DNA of 64,000 bases, from NCBI RefSeq assembly GCF_900109195.1, contig NZ_FNZG01000002.1:566191-630190 (forward strand), in the 5' to 3' direction. The stretch comes from Pseudooceanicola nitratireducens (GTDB lineage: Bacteria; Pseudomonadota; Alphaproteobacteria; Rhodobacterales; Rhodobacteraceae). How positions within the stretch are numbered: position 1 is the first letter of the stretch; each line of letters starts with the position of its first letter. This document shows positions 34,651 to 43,125 of this stretch, one piece after another. Both the position numbers and the translations under genes were made by a program. The notes below the pieces were generated by a model that saw only the letters and a program-made list of their open reading frames with translations, was not told where the DNA came from and searched no databases.

Positions 34651-35565
34651 TCACGCCAGGACTAGGGCCGGGATCAGGGCAAGGATCAGCATCAGCGCCC
34701 AAGCCCGCCATTGCAGGGTGACGGCGCGATCGACGTCATCTGCGCCGATGCTGCGGGCCCCGCCGGCATGGACCCAGGGAAAATCCTGCGTCGTGCCGTG
34801 ATAGGTGCGCGGCCCGGCCAGCGCGACGTTCAGGGATTGCGCCATGGCGGCCTCGGGCCAACCGGCATTGGGCGAACGGTGCAGCCGGGCGTCCCGCGCC
34901 AGCTGCCCCCAGGCGGGCCACCGCCCCGAGCCGAGCGAGATCAGGGCCGCCGTCAGACGCGCCGGCACAAGGTTCAGCAGGTCGTCCATCCGGGCGCTGG
35001 CCCAGCCGAAATCCTGATGCCGGGGGGTGCGATAGCCGACCATGCTGTCGGCGGTGTTCACGGCCTTGTAGGCCAGCATCGCGGGCAGCCCGCCGACCAG
35101 GAACCAGAAGGCCGGGGCGATCACCCCGTCCGACAGGTTCTCGGCCCCGCTTTCGATGGCGGCGCGGGCGATGCCGGCGTCGTCCAGCGCGGCGGTGTCG
35201 CGGCCGACGATGCGGGCCACGGCGATCCGCGCCGACCCGGTCGAGACCCGCAGCGCATCGCCGACCTGCGCCACATGCTGGGCCAGGGACTTCTGCGCCA
35301 GAAGGATCGCGGCGGCGAGCGCCTCGACCAGCGGGCCAAAGGCCTGAAGGATCGTGCCTATCAGCAGGCCGCCCAGGATCAGCGAAGCACACAGCAGCAC
35401 ACCCCGCAGCTTGCGGGCGGTGCCATGATTGAACCGCCGGTCCGCCCAGCCGATGGCGCGGCCGATCAGAACCGCCGGATGCGGCACCCGCGACCAGAGC
35501 CAGCGGGGTTCGCCAAAGATCGCGTCCAGGATCAGCGCCAGGGAAAGGGTCAGCCCAAGGGTCAC
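34651..35565 (-). CDS. cobD: adenosylcobinamide-phosphate synthase CobD/CbiB
   Basis: A 304-residue membrane protein that attaches the aminopropanol (phosphate) arm to adenosylcobyric acid. Family blocks are LILDAIFGEPRWLWSRVPHPAVLIGRAIGWADRRFN at the N terminus, ESGAENLSDGVIAPAFWFLVGGLPAMLAYKAVNTADSMVGYRTPRHQDFGWASARMDDL in the middle, and SPNAGWPEAAMAQSLNVALAGP. The start is the GTG at 35565, overlapping the cobC stop as GTGA. In-frame codons upstream are inside cobC. Confidence 0.96.
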   Translation of the reverse strand: MTLGLTLSLALILDAIFGEPRWLWSRVPHPAVLIGRAIGWADRRFNHGTARKLRGVLLCASLILGGLLIGTILQAFGPLVEALAAAILLAQKSLAQHVAQVGDALRVSTGSARIAVARIVGRDTAALDDAGIARAAIESGAENLSDGVIAPAFWFLVGGLPAMLAYKAVNTADSMVGYRTPRHQDFGWASARMDDLLNLVPARLTAALISLGSGRWPAWGQLARDARLHRSPNAGWPEAAMAQSLNVALAGPRTYHGTTQDFPWVHAGGARSIGADDVDRAVTLQWRAWALMLILALIPALVLA

Positions 35566-36521
35566 GCGAAATCCCCAAGTGCGGCGCTTAGGCGGTCCCA
35601 CTGCGCCGGGGCGGGCAGGCCAAAGCGAATCGCGCTGGCCGACCAGGGGAAGGTCCGGGTCCAGATGTGACGGCTGGCCAGATGCTCGTGCAGGTCCTTG
35701 GCGCGCGGGTGGTCGTACAGGCGAAACAGCGACGTGCCGCCCGCATAGCTGCCGCCCTTCGCCAGCACGGCCCGGTCCAGACGGGTGACATCGGCGTCCA
35801 GATAGGCGCGGGTGCGGATCGCCCAGTCGGGGTCGTTCAGCGCCGCGGTGCCCACGGCCAGCGCCGGGCCAGAGACCGCCCAGGGCCCCAGGCGCAGCGC
35901 CAGCTTGCGCACCAGATCCGGGTCGCCGATCACGAAGCCCAGGCGCAGCCCGGCCAGCCCCCAGAACTTGCCAAAGCTTTTCAGGATCAGCACGCCGGGG
36001 CGGGTGGCACAGTCCATCAGCGACCGGTCGGGATCCACGTCGCAAAAGCTTTCGTCGATCACGGTCATGGGCGATTCCGCCTGATGGGCGGTGTACCAAT
36101 GGCCGTCGGGGTTGTTGGGATGCACCAGCACGCGGGCCTTGGCGGCGTCGGTGTCGGTGATGCTCCACCCGGCGGCGGTGAAGGCGGCGGCGTGTTCGTT
36201 GTAGCTGGGCGTGCGCAGGCGGACCGACCCGGCGGCGGTCAGGAAGGGGATCTGCGCAATCGCGATCGAGGCCCCGGGCACCGGCAGGATCGCCACATCG
36301 CGCGGCACGGCCCAGAAGCGGCGGGCGGCCTGGATGATGGCCTCGGTTGCGGAGCTGTCGGGCAGGGCGGTGAAGCTGTGCGGCTCCATCCGGGGGGGCG
36401 GATAGGGGACGGGGTTGATCCCGGTGGACAGGTCGATCCAGGCCGACCGGTCGCCGCCATAGGTGGCCACGGCCTGATCGATGCGGCCGCCGTGGTCGCG
36501 GTTGTCATAGTCGAATTGCAT
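35562..36521 (-). CDS. cobC: threonine-phosphate decarboxylase CobC (PLP-dependent)
   Basis: A 319-residue class I/II aminotransferase-fold enzyme that makes (R)-1-amino-2-propanol phosphate for the nucleotide loop of B12. Seen: DLSTGINPVPYP near the N terminus, HPNNPDG, and the PLP lysine in LILKSFGKFWGLAGLRLGF, a family signature. IRFGLPAP stands near the end. It is translationally coupled to cobD and is the first gene of this minus-strand pair. Confidence 0.94.
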   Translation of the reverse strand: MQFDYDNRDHGGRIDQAVATYGGDRSAWIDLSTGINPVPYPPPRMEPHSFTALPDSSATEAIIQAARRFWAVPRDVAILPVPGASIAIAQIPFLTAAGSVRLRTPSYNEHAAAFTAAGWSITDTDAAKARVLVHPNNPDGHWYTAHQAESPMTVIDESFCDVDPDRSLMDCATRPGVLILKSFGKFWGLAGLRLGFVIGDPDLVRKLALRLGPWAVSGPALAVGTAALNDPDWAIRTRAYLDADVTRLDRAVLAKGGSYAGGTSLFRLYDHPRAKDLHEHLASRHIWTRTFPWSASAIRFGLPAPAQWDRLSAALGDFA

Positions 36522-36645
36522 GGCCCGCCCTCGTGTCCCGGATCCGCATCCCTTGGTTGGGGCGAAGTCCTAGACCAATGCGGGGCAGGCCGGAAGGATT
36601 TTTGCTTCTCCGGCCCGCGTTTGGCGTGTCACATGCGCCGGGCGC

Positions 36646-37620
36646 TCAGCCCCGGCCGTGCGGCGACATCAGGTCCAGATCCGGGGTGATCGGCACGATC
36701 CGGTTCGGATTGATGTGGTCGTGGCTGTAGTAATAGTGCCGCGTGATGTGGTCGAAGTTCACCGTCTCTGCCACGCCCGGCACCTGGTACAATTCCTTCA
36801 GATAGCCCCACATATTGGGGAAATCGAGGACCCGGCTGCGGTTGCACTTGAAGTGCGTGTGATAGACCTTGTCGAAGCGGATCAGCGTGGTGAACAGCCG
36901 CCAGTCGGCCTCGGTCAGGGTGTCGCCGGTCAGGTACCGGTTTTTGGCCAGGATCCCCTCGATCCAGTCGAGGCTGCCGAACAGGGCGGTGACGGCCTTG
37001 TCATAGGCCTTTTGGGACGAGGCGAAGCCGGATTTGTAGACGCCGTTATTGACGGTGTCGTAGATCCGGTCGTTGATCTCGTCGATGCGGGGGCGCAGGG
37101 CTTCGGGGTAGTCGTCCGTGGTGTTGCCGGTCAGCCCGTTGAAGGCGCTGTTGAACATGCGGATGATCTCGGCGCTTTCGTTCGACACGATCTGACCGGT
37201 GGCCTTGTCCCACAGCACGGGCACGGTGACGCGGGTCGTCGCCGTGGGATCGGCCTGGGTGTAGACCTCGTGCAGGTGGGATTTGCCCAGCAGATCGTCG
37301 CCGGTGGCCCCGGGGAAATCGCTGTCAAAGCTCCACCCCTTGTCCAGCATGTCGGGGTGCACGACCGACACCGAAATGTGGTCCGCAAGATCCTTGAGCT
37401 GGCGGAAGATCAGCGTGCGATGCGCCCAGGGGCAGGCGTATGAGACATACAGGTGATAGCGTCCGCTTTCCGCCTTGAAGCCAGCCTCGCCCGAAGGTCC
37501 GGCGCTGCCGTCGGCGGTGATCCAGCTGCGATAGGACGATTCCTTGCGTTTGAATTCCCCGCCCGAGGAGAGCGCGGCCAGGTTCTCGGCCTCCCAGGTG
37601 CCGTCGATCAATTGTCCCAT
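36646..37620 (-). CDS. glutathionyl-hydroquinone reductase (Xi-class GST)
   Basis: A 324-residue cytosolic enzyme that reduces glutathionyl-hydroquinones. Catalytic Cys is in RYHLYVSYACPWAHRTLIFRQLKDL (the YxxxCPWAxR hallmark, about residues 58-74), followed by SNESAEIIRMFN for glutathione binding. The C-terminal helical domain ends in VNFDHITRHYYYSHDHINPNRIVPI, typical of the YqjG/ECM4 group. The ATG at 37620 has GGGAGAG upstream. It separates cobC from the cbiX operon, with no evident link to cobalamin. Confidence 0.93.
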   Translation of the reverse strand: MGQLIDGTWEAENLAALSSGGEFKRKESSYRSWITADGSAGPSGEAGFKAESGRYHLYVSYACPWAHRTLIFRQLKDLADHISVSVVHPDMLDKGWSFDSDFPGATGDDLLGKSHLHEVYTQADPTATTRVTVPVLWDKATGQIVSNESAEIIRMFNSAFNGLTGNTTDDYPEALRPRIDEINDRIYDTVNNGVYKSGFASSQKAYDKAVTALFGSLDWIEGILAKNRYLTGDTLTEADWRLFTTLIRFDKVYHTHFKCNRSRVLDFPNMWGYLKELYQVPGVAETVNFDHITRHYYYSHDHINPNRIVPITPDLDLMSPHGRG

Positions 37621-37992
37621 CGGTCTCTCCCTTGCGGTGCGGTTGCGGCCCGATCGGGGGGAAGGGGCGGCGCGGTGATGGGGCAAACTTATGCCATGTG
37701 CCGGACAGGTCCAGCCAAACGGGCCGCGCAGGTGTCGTGCGGGGATGCACAGCTGCCCGTGATCTGGCCGCCGCGGGGCGTGCCACCAAAGTACGTCGCC
37801 CGGGGTGCCCCATAGGTCGGGATCGCGCATTGCGTCACGGGGGTGGTGCCAATATAGAGGACAGCACGATGCCCCGCAGGGGCCGGAGAGGTGCTGGCCA
37901 ATCGCATCGACCCAATCAGGGGATGTCAGGCCGGATCGTCGGATGCCCCAAGCGGTCGTTCGACCTTTCCACGCAATAAGGAGAGGAAGACC
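37621..37992. other. divergent intergenic region (GST gene / cbiX operon)
   Basis: A 372-base gap holding the promoters of the minus-strand GST gene and the plus-strand small His-rich gene and cbiX. I looked for the B12 box seen at 29273 and found none. GC-rich short dyads occur around 37790-37900, but none that I can assign. Confidence 0.4.
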
Positions 37993-38241
37993 ATGCGTAT
38001 CACATTTGCCAAACCCGCCGCCGCAATTGCGACTGCCGCCGGTTTCGCCGCCCCGGCGCAGGCCCATGTCGGCCACCTGGGCGAAGTGGCGGGCCACGGC
38101 CATTGGCTGGGCGCTGCGGCCATCGGGGCCGCGATCGCCATCGGCCTGTGGCAGGGACTGAAGGGCAAATCCGACGCGCAGGGCGATCAGGAGGGGGCAG
38201 AGGCCTCCGACCTGACGGATGAAGAGCCCCAGGAGGCCTGA
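37993..38241 (+). CDS. small secreted/membrane protein preceding cbiX
   Basis: An 82-residue protein with a signal peptide (KPAAAIATAAGFAAPAQA), then HVGHLGEVAGHGHWLG with four His, one membrane helix (AAAIGAAIAIGLWQGLKG), and an acidic tail (DQEGAEASDLTDEEPQEA). AAGGAGAGG precedes the ATG. It ends 4 bases before cbiX and probably shares its transcript. The His cluster and acidic tail could bind Co2+; this is inference, and no family was recognised with certainty. Confidence 0.75.
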   Translation: MRITFAKPAAAIATAAGFAAPAQAHVGHLGEVAGHGHWLGAAAIGAAIAIGLWQGLKGKSDAQGDQEGAEASDLTDEEPQEA

Positions 38242-38245
38242 TCCC

Positions 38246-39487
38246 ATGAAAACCGGAGTGATGATCTGCGGCCACGGCTCTCGCAGCCAGGCCGCCGTGG
38301 ACGAATTTGCCGTGCTAGCCGAGAAACTGCCAGCGCTTCTGCCCGACTGGCCGGTGGAATACGGCTATCTGGAATTTGCCAACCCGGTGATCCGCGACGG
38401 GCTGGACAAGCTGCGCGAGGCGGGCTGCGAGAGGATCCTGGCGGTGCCGGGGATGCTGTTTGCGGCGATGCACGCCAAGAACGACATCCCGACCGTTCTG
38501 AACACCTATGCCGAAAAGCATGGGATCGAGATTTCCTATGGCCGCGAACTGGGGGTCGATCCCAAGATGATCGCCGCCGCCGCCGCCCGCATCCGCGAGG
38601 CCCTGGCCAGTGCCGACAGCGATGTGCCGCTTGAGGAAACCTGCCTGGTGGTGATCGGGCGCGGGGCCTCGGACCCCGATGCCAACGGCAATGTCGCCAA
38701 GGTCGCCCGCCTGCTGCACGAAGGCCTGGGTTTCGGCTGGTGCGAGGTCGGGTTCTCCGGCGTGACCTTCCCGCTGGTCGAACCCTGCCTGAACCACGTG
38801 GTGAAACTGGGCTACAAACGCGTCGTCGTTTTCCCCTATTTCCTCTTCACCGGCATCCTGATCGACCGGATCTACGGCTTTACCGACCGCGTGGCAGACC
38901 GTCATCCCGAGATCGAATTCCTCAAGGCCGGTTATCTGAACGACCACCCCAAGGTGCTGGAAACCTTCGCTGAACGGGTGCGCGAACTCGACGGGCCCTC
39001 GGCGATCCCCAATTGCGGAATCTGCGCCTATCGCGAACAGGTCCTGGCGCTTGAGTCCGGCGAACACCGCCATATCTCGCCCGAGGATCGCCAGCACCCG
39101 GCCTTTGCCGATGTGCCGCCGCCGACCTGCGTGCTGTGCAAATACCGGGTCGAGGTCGTGGGATTCGAGGGCGAGGTCGGCGCGGTGCAGGAAAGCCATC
39201 ACCACCACGTGGAAGGACAGGGAGCTTCGGCACCCGGCTCCAACGTGGCGGATTGTGCGCTGTGCGATACCTTCTGCACGGGCGAATGCCGGCTGCAAAT
39301 GGGGCATCACCACCATCATGGCCACGATCACGGGCACGATCATGGGCATGGGCACCACCATCATCACGACCACGACCACGACCACGATCACGGGCACGGG
39401 CATGATCACGGGCACGGCCATCACCATCACGCCGAATACCCCCATGCGAAACACCCGCATGGCCCCGAAAGCGCGCGCCGGAAATGA
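38246..39487 (+). CDS. cbiX: sirohydrochlorin cobaltochelatase CbiX, long form with Cys-rich and His-rich C terminus
   Basis: A 413-residue class II chelatase. Two CbiX halves are seen: the N-terminal MICGHGSRSQAAVDEFAVLAEKL with the metal-site His, and a second beginning LVVIGRGASDPDANG. VFPYFLFTGILIDRI follows. After residue 255 comes a cysteine-rich part (CGICAYRE, CVLCKYRV, CALCDTFCTGECRL) that could hold an Fe-S cluster. A tail of about 35 His in a His-Asp-Gly repeat (residues 350-395) follows. Start ATG 38246 has CAGGAGG upstream. The stop overlaps the next gene (ATGA). Long CbiX proteins with Fe-S and His-rich ends are known in Bacillus. Confidence 0.95.
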   Translation: MKTGVMICGHGSRSQAAVDEFAVLAEKLPALLPDWPVEYGYLEFANPVIRDGLDKLREAGCERILAVPGMLFAAMHAKNDIPTVLNTYAEKHGIEISYGRELGVDPKMIAAAAARIREALASADSDVPLEETCLVVIGRGASDPDANGNVAKVARLLHEGLGFGWCEVGFSGVTFPLVEPCLNHVVKLGYKRVVVFPYFLFTGILIDRIYGFTDRVADRHPEIEFLKAGYLNDHPKVLETFAERVRELDGPSAIPNCGICAYREQVLALESGEHRHISPEDRQHPAFADVPPPTCVLCKYRVEVVGFEGEVGAVQESHHHHVEGQGASAPGSNVADCALCDTFCTGECRLQMGHHHHHGHDHGHDHGHGHHHHHDHDHDHDHGHGHDHGHGHHHHAEYPHAKHPHGPESARRK

Positions 39488-41064
39488 GCGTCGGTCCCGA
39501 TCGCGCCGGTGCGGCGTTCGACGGCTATGTCATGGTCGACTGGTCCGCAGCCTCGGTGCGCCGCACGGGTGCGGATTCGATCTGGATCGCCGCCCTGAGC
39601 GGGGACGCGCTGCGGCTTGAAAACCCCGCCACGCGAGAGGCTGCGATGCAGATCGTGCAGGACCTGTTGGCCCGCGCAACGGACCAGGGGCAGCGCCTGC
39701 TGGTCGGCTTCGACTTTGCCTTCGGCTATCCCTCTGGCCTGGCCCAGGCGCTGGCCGCGAATGGCGACTGGGCGACCGTCTGGGCGCGCATCGCCGCGGG
39801 CCTGCAGGACGGGCCCGACAATGCCAACACCCGCTTCGATCTGGCTGCCGATCTGAATGCCGCCTTCCCCGGCGACGGCCCCTTCTGGGGCAACGGGCTG
39901 ACCCGCGACATCCCCGGCCTGCCGCGCAAGAAACCCTCGGGCTGGGGCGATACCCTGCCTGCAAACCTGCGCGACGCCGACAGCCGCGCCTCGGCCGCGC
40001 AGGAGGTCTGGAAACTCTCCGGGGCCGGGTCCGTCGGCGGCCAGGCCCTGACCGGCATCGCACGGCTTGAAACACTGCGCCAGGCTACCGGGGCCCAGGT
40101 CTGGCCCTTCGAGACGCTTGGAGACGGCTCCTCCCATGTCATGGCCGAGGTCTTCCCCTCGCTCGTGCCGATGACCTTCCCCGAAGCTGCGGTGCGCGAT
40201 GCCGTCCAGGTCGAGGTCACGGCGCGGGCGCTGGCCCATCTCGACGCCTCGGGCGATCTGCTGGCGCTGCTGCGCGCGCCCGCCGCCCTGCCGCCAGAAG
40301 TGCGCAGCCACGAAGGCTCCATCCTCGGGCTCGACCACCAGGACCAGCTGGCCGAGGCCGTCAGGGCCGTTCAGGCCGCGACACCCCCCTCGGCCCCGCG
40401 CCTCGCGCGGACAAGTGCGCGCCCGGTGCCGCCCTATGAACACGACCCCGCCGCGATCTATGCCGAAAGCTTCGCCACCGTCCGGCGCGAGGCGCGGCTG
40501 GACCGCTTCCCGCAGGGGCTGCAATCCATGGCGATCCGCTTGATCCATGCCTGCGGCATGGTCGATGTGGCGGACCGGCTGGCCTTTTCCGCCGGTGCCT
40601 GGGACGCGGGCCGCGCGGCCATGCTCTCGGGCAAGCCGGTGCTCTGCGATTGTGAAATGGTGGGGGCGGGGATCATCCGCCGCAGCCTTCCGGCGGAAAA
40701 CCCGGTCATCGTCACCCTGAACGACCCCTCCGTTCCGGATCGCGCCCGCGCCATCGGCAACACCCGCTCTGCCGCCGCGGTCGAGCTGTGGGAGCCGTAC
40801 CTCGACGGGGCCGTCGTGGCCATCGGCAACGCGCCGACCGCGCTCTTCCACCTGCTCGACCTGATCGGTCAGGGCGCGCCGAAACCGGCGGTGATCCTGG
40901 GCTTTCCCGTGGGCTTCGTCGGGGCCGCCGAAAGCAAGGCCGAACTGGCCGCCCATCCGCGCGGCTGCGACTTCGTCGCGCTGCGCGGGCGGCGGGGCGG
41001 CTCGGCCATGGCCTCGGCCGCGGTCAACGCCCTGGCGGCCGGTCTTCCGGGGGAACAACTATGA
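39484..41064 (+). CDS. cobH: fusion: DUF429-like N-terminal domain plus precorrin-8X methylmutase CobH
   Basis: A 526-residue two-part protein. Residues about 317-526 are a full CobH, which moves the methyl from C-11 to C-12 to give hydrogenobyrinic acid: YEHDPAAIYAESFATVR, catalytic His355 in LIHACGMVD, CDCEMVGAGI, GNTRSAAAVELW, VVAIGNAPTALFHLLDL, and GFPVGFVGAAESK. Residues 1-310 are a separate domain with VDWSAAS ... IWIA and VGFDFAFGYPSG, the layout of a DUF429/RNase H-like fold with two acidic strands. Its role is unknown. The frame is open throughout. The start overlaps cbiX by 4 bases. Confidence 0.92.
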   Translation: MSVGPDRAGAAFDGYVMVDWSAASVRRTGADSIWIAALSGDALRLENPATREAAMQIVQDLLARATDQGQRLLVGFDFAFGYPSGLAQALAANGDWATVWARIAAGLQDGPDNANTRFDLAADLNAAFPGDGPFWGNGLTRDIPGLPRKKPSGWGDTLPANLRDADSRASAAQEVWKLSGAGSVGGQALTGIARLETLRQATGAQVWPFETLGDGSSHVMAEVFPSLVPMTFPEAAVRDAVQVEVTARALAHLDASGDLLALLRAPAALPPEVRSHEGSILGLDHQDQLAEAVRAVQAATPPSAPRLARTSARPVPPYEHDPAAIYAESFATVRREARLDRFPQGLQSMAIRLIHACGMVDVADRLAFSAGAWDAGRAAMLSGKPVLCDCEMVGAGIIRRSLPAENPVIVTLNDPSVPDRARAIGNTRSAAAVELWEPYLDGAVVAIGNAPTALFHLLDLIGQGAPKPAVILGFPVGFVGAAESKAELAAHPRGCDFVALRGRRGGSAMASAAVNALAAGLPGEQL

Positions 41065-41110
41065 TGCTCTCCGCCTGGTGTCCCACGTCCGGGGGCTTCA
41101 CATCCCGCAG

Positions 41111-41132
41111 CATCATCTTGCCAGAAATACTC
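41111..41132 (-). repeat. dispersed GAGTATTT repeat, copy F
   Basis: On the minus strand it reads GAGTATTT, CT, GGCAAGATGATG. It sits in the 115-base gap between the cobH fusion and cobL, oriented against both genes. Confidence 0.75.
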
Positions 41133-41179
41133 ACCGGCCCGGCATCCGCCGCCCGCGTGCAACGATCAGAGGTCCGCGC

Positions 41180-42382
41180 ATGAGCACCCCCTGGCTGCAT
41201 ATCGTTGGCATCGGCGAAGACGGCATGGACGGGCTGACCCCCGCCACCCGCGCGGTGGTCGAGGCCGCCGAGGTCATCATCGGCGGCGACCGTCATCACG
41301 CGTTGTCAGATACCGTCACGGCGGAACGTATCGCCTGGCCCTCGCCCTTCGATGCGCTGATCGAACTCCTGACCTCGCATCGGGGTCGCCGGGTTGTGGT
41401 GCTGGCCACCGGGGATCCGCTGTGGTTCTCGGTCGGGGCGCGGATCGGACGGTCGATCCCGGCGGATGAGATCCTGTATCACCCGCAGCTGTCGGCCTTT
41501 CAGCTGGCCTCGGCCCGGATGGGCTGGTCCATGGCGGACCTGGAAACGCTGACCGTGCATGGCCGCCCGGTCGAGCAGATGATCGCCTTCATCCAGCCCG
41601 ATGCGCGGCTCTTGATCCTGACCACCGGGGCCGAGACCCCGGGCCAGATCGCGCGCTTCCTGGTGGAACGCGGGTTCGGACAATCGCGGATGGCCGTCCT
41701 TGCCAACATGGGCGGCGAGAAAGAGCTGCGCTTTGACGGGCTGGCGGAAAGCTGGGATCACGATGTCCCGGCCTTCAACACGCTGGCGGTCGAATGTATC
41801 GCCGCACCCGAGGCCGCGCTGATGCCGCGCGTGCCGGGGCTGGCGGATGATCTTTTTGTCTCGGACGGGACAATGACGAAACGCGAGGTCCGGGCCGTCA
41901 CCCTGGCCAAGCTGATGCCGATGCGCGGTGCGCTGTTGTGGGACGTGGGCACGGGCTGTGGCTCGGTCGCGGTGGAATGGATGCGCGGTGCGCGCTATGC
42001 CCGGGCCACCGGGATCGAACCCCGCGCAGACCGCCGCGACATGGCCGCCCGGAATGCGCTGGCGCTTGGCGTGCCCGGTCTCCGCCTGGTTGAAGGCACC
42101 GCACCCGAGGCCTTCGCAGGGCTTGAGCGTCCCGACGCGGTCTTCATCGGCGGCGGGCTGAGCGAGGCCGTTTTCGACGCCGCCTGGGCGCAGCTGAAAC
42201 CTCTGGGCCGGCTGGTCGCCAATGCGGTCACCATCGAAAGCGAACAGGCCATGCTGGCGCTGCGCAAAAAGCACGGAGGAGAGCTGGCCAAGATCCAGGT
42301 CGCCCGTGCCGAAGCCGTCGGGCGTCTGTCTGGCTGGAAACCGGCCATGGCCGTGACGCAGTGGAGCCTGGTGAAACGATGA
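41180..42382 (+). CDS. cobL: bifunctional precorrin-6Y C5,15-methyltransferase / C12-decarboxylase CobL
   Basis: A 400-residue fusion of CbiE-like (N) and CbiT-like (C) domains. It methylates C-5 and C-15 and removes the acetate carboxyl at C-12. The N-terminal SAM site is IVGIGEDGMDGLTPA, with ATGDPLWFSVGARI and LTVHGRP further on. The C-terminal class I methyltransferase loop is LLWDVGTGCGSVAVEWMR, preceded by GTMTKREVRA. The ATG at 41180 is chosen over an in-frame start at 41078 because the family begins at WLHIVGIG. Confidence 0.97.
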   Translation: MSTPWLHIVGIGEDGMDGLTPATRAVVEAAEVIIGGDRHHALSDTVTAERIAWPSPFDALIELLTSHRGRRVVVLATGDPLWFSVGARIGRSIPADEILYHPQLSAFQLASARMGWSMADLETLTVHGRPVEQMIAFIQPDARLLILTTGAETPGQIARFLVERGFGQSRMAVLANMGGEKELRFDGLAESWDHDVPAFNTLAVECIAAPEAALMPRVPGLADDLFVSDGTMTKREVRAVTLAKLMPMRGALLWDVGTGCGSVAVEWMRGARYARATGIEPRADRRDMAARNALALGVPGLRLVEGTAPEAFAGLERPDAVFIGGGLSEAVFDAAWAQLKPLGRLVANAVTIESEQAMLALRKKHGGELAKIQVARAEAVGRLSGWKPAMAVTQWSLVKR

Positions 42383-42396
42383 CGGCACGTGTGGAT

Positions 42397-42429
42397 GCCT
42401 CCTGCGGGAGTATTTCCGGCAAGATGATG
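42397..42429 (+). repeat. dispersed GAGTATTT repeat, copy G, providing the cobI start
   Basis: GCCTCC-TGCG-GGAGTATTT, two bases, GGCAAGATGATG. It fills the gap after the cobL stop (42382). Its final ATGATG supplies both candidate start codons of cobI. Confidence 0.85.
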
Positions 42430-43125
42430 GGGAAACTCTATGGCGTGGGTCTGGGGCCGGGCGATCCCGATCTGATGACCCTGCGGGCGGCGCGGCTGAT
42501 CGGGGCGGCCCGGGTGGTGGCCTATCCGGCGCTGGCGGGCGGTGAGAGTTTCGCGCGGTCGATCGCGGCGGATCTGATCGCCGCGGAGGCGCGGGAAATC
42601 GTCATGGACGTGCCCATGACCGTGGACCGCGCCCCGGCGCAGGCGGCCTATGACAAGGGCGCGGCGGAAATCGCGGCGGCGCTTGAGGCGGGCGAGGATG
42701 TCGTCTGCCTCTGCGAGGGGGATCCGTTCTTCTACGGGTCCTTCATGTATGTCTTTGCGCGGCTGTCGGACCGGTTCGAGGTTGAAGTGGTGCCCGGGGT
42801 AACCTCCGTTTCGGCCTGCGCGGCGCGGGCCGGCCGGCCGCTGGTGGCCCGGAACGAGAGGCTGACGGTCCTGCCCGGACCCTTGCCAGAGGCCGAATTG
42901 CGCGACCGGATCGGCGGAGCCGAGGCGGTGGCGATCATGAAGGTGGGCCGCCACATGGGCAAGATCCGCGGGGTCTTTGCCGATCTGGGTCTTCTGGACC
43001 GGGCGGTCTATGTGGCGCGTGTGGGCCTGCCGGACGAGGTGGTCTGCCCGCTGGCCGAGGCACCCGAAGCCGCGCCCTATTTCTCGATGATCCTGATGAA
43101 CAAGGGGGATGACCCATGGCTGTGA
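42424..43125 (+). CDS. cobI: precorrin-2 C20-methyltransferase CobI
   Basis: A 233-residue SAM-dependent tetrapyrrole methylase acting on precorrin-2 to give precorrin-3A. The signature GVGLGPGDPDLMTLRA is at residues 6-21, with LCEGDPFFYGSFMYVFARL, EVVPGVTSVSACAARAGRPL and ARVGLPDEVV further on. The start is one of two ATGs at 42424/42427, both within repeat copy G. Upstream in-frame starts lie inside the cobL coding end. It overlaps the next gene by 10 bases. Confidence 0.95.
   Translation: MMGKLYGVGLGPGDPDLMTLRAARLIGAARVVAYPALAGGESFARSIAADLIAAEAREIVMDVPMTVDRAPAQAAYDKGAAEIAAALEAGEDVVCLCEGDPFFYGSFMYVFARLSDRFEVEVVPGVTSVSACAARAGRPLVARNERLTVLPGPLPEAELRDRIGGAEAVAIMKVGRHMGKIRGVFADLGLLDRAVYVARVGLPDEVVCPLAEAPEAAPYFSMILMNKGDDPWL

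Noticed and set aside
34651-36168. A 505-residue version of CobD
   Set aside because: The first 200 codons are an out-of-frame reading of cobC; the family start is the GTG at 35565.
37621-37992. Possible second cobalamin riboswitch upstream of the cbiX operon
   Set aside because: No B12-box (GCCxCCCCCGCxACTGTAA-like) or AGCCAGGAGACC closing segment could be found on either strand.
38315-39460. 381-codon minus-strand frame with a Val/Met-rich tail opposite cbiX
   Set aside because: It is the antisense of the His codons of the CbiX tail; there is no independent support.
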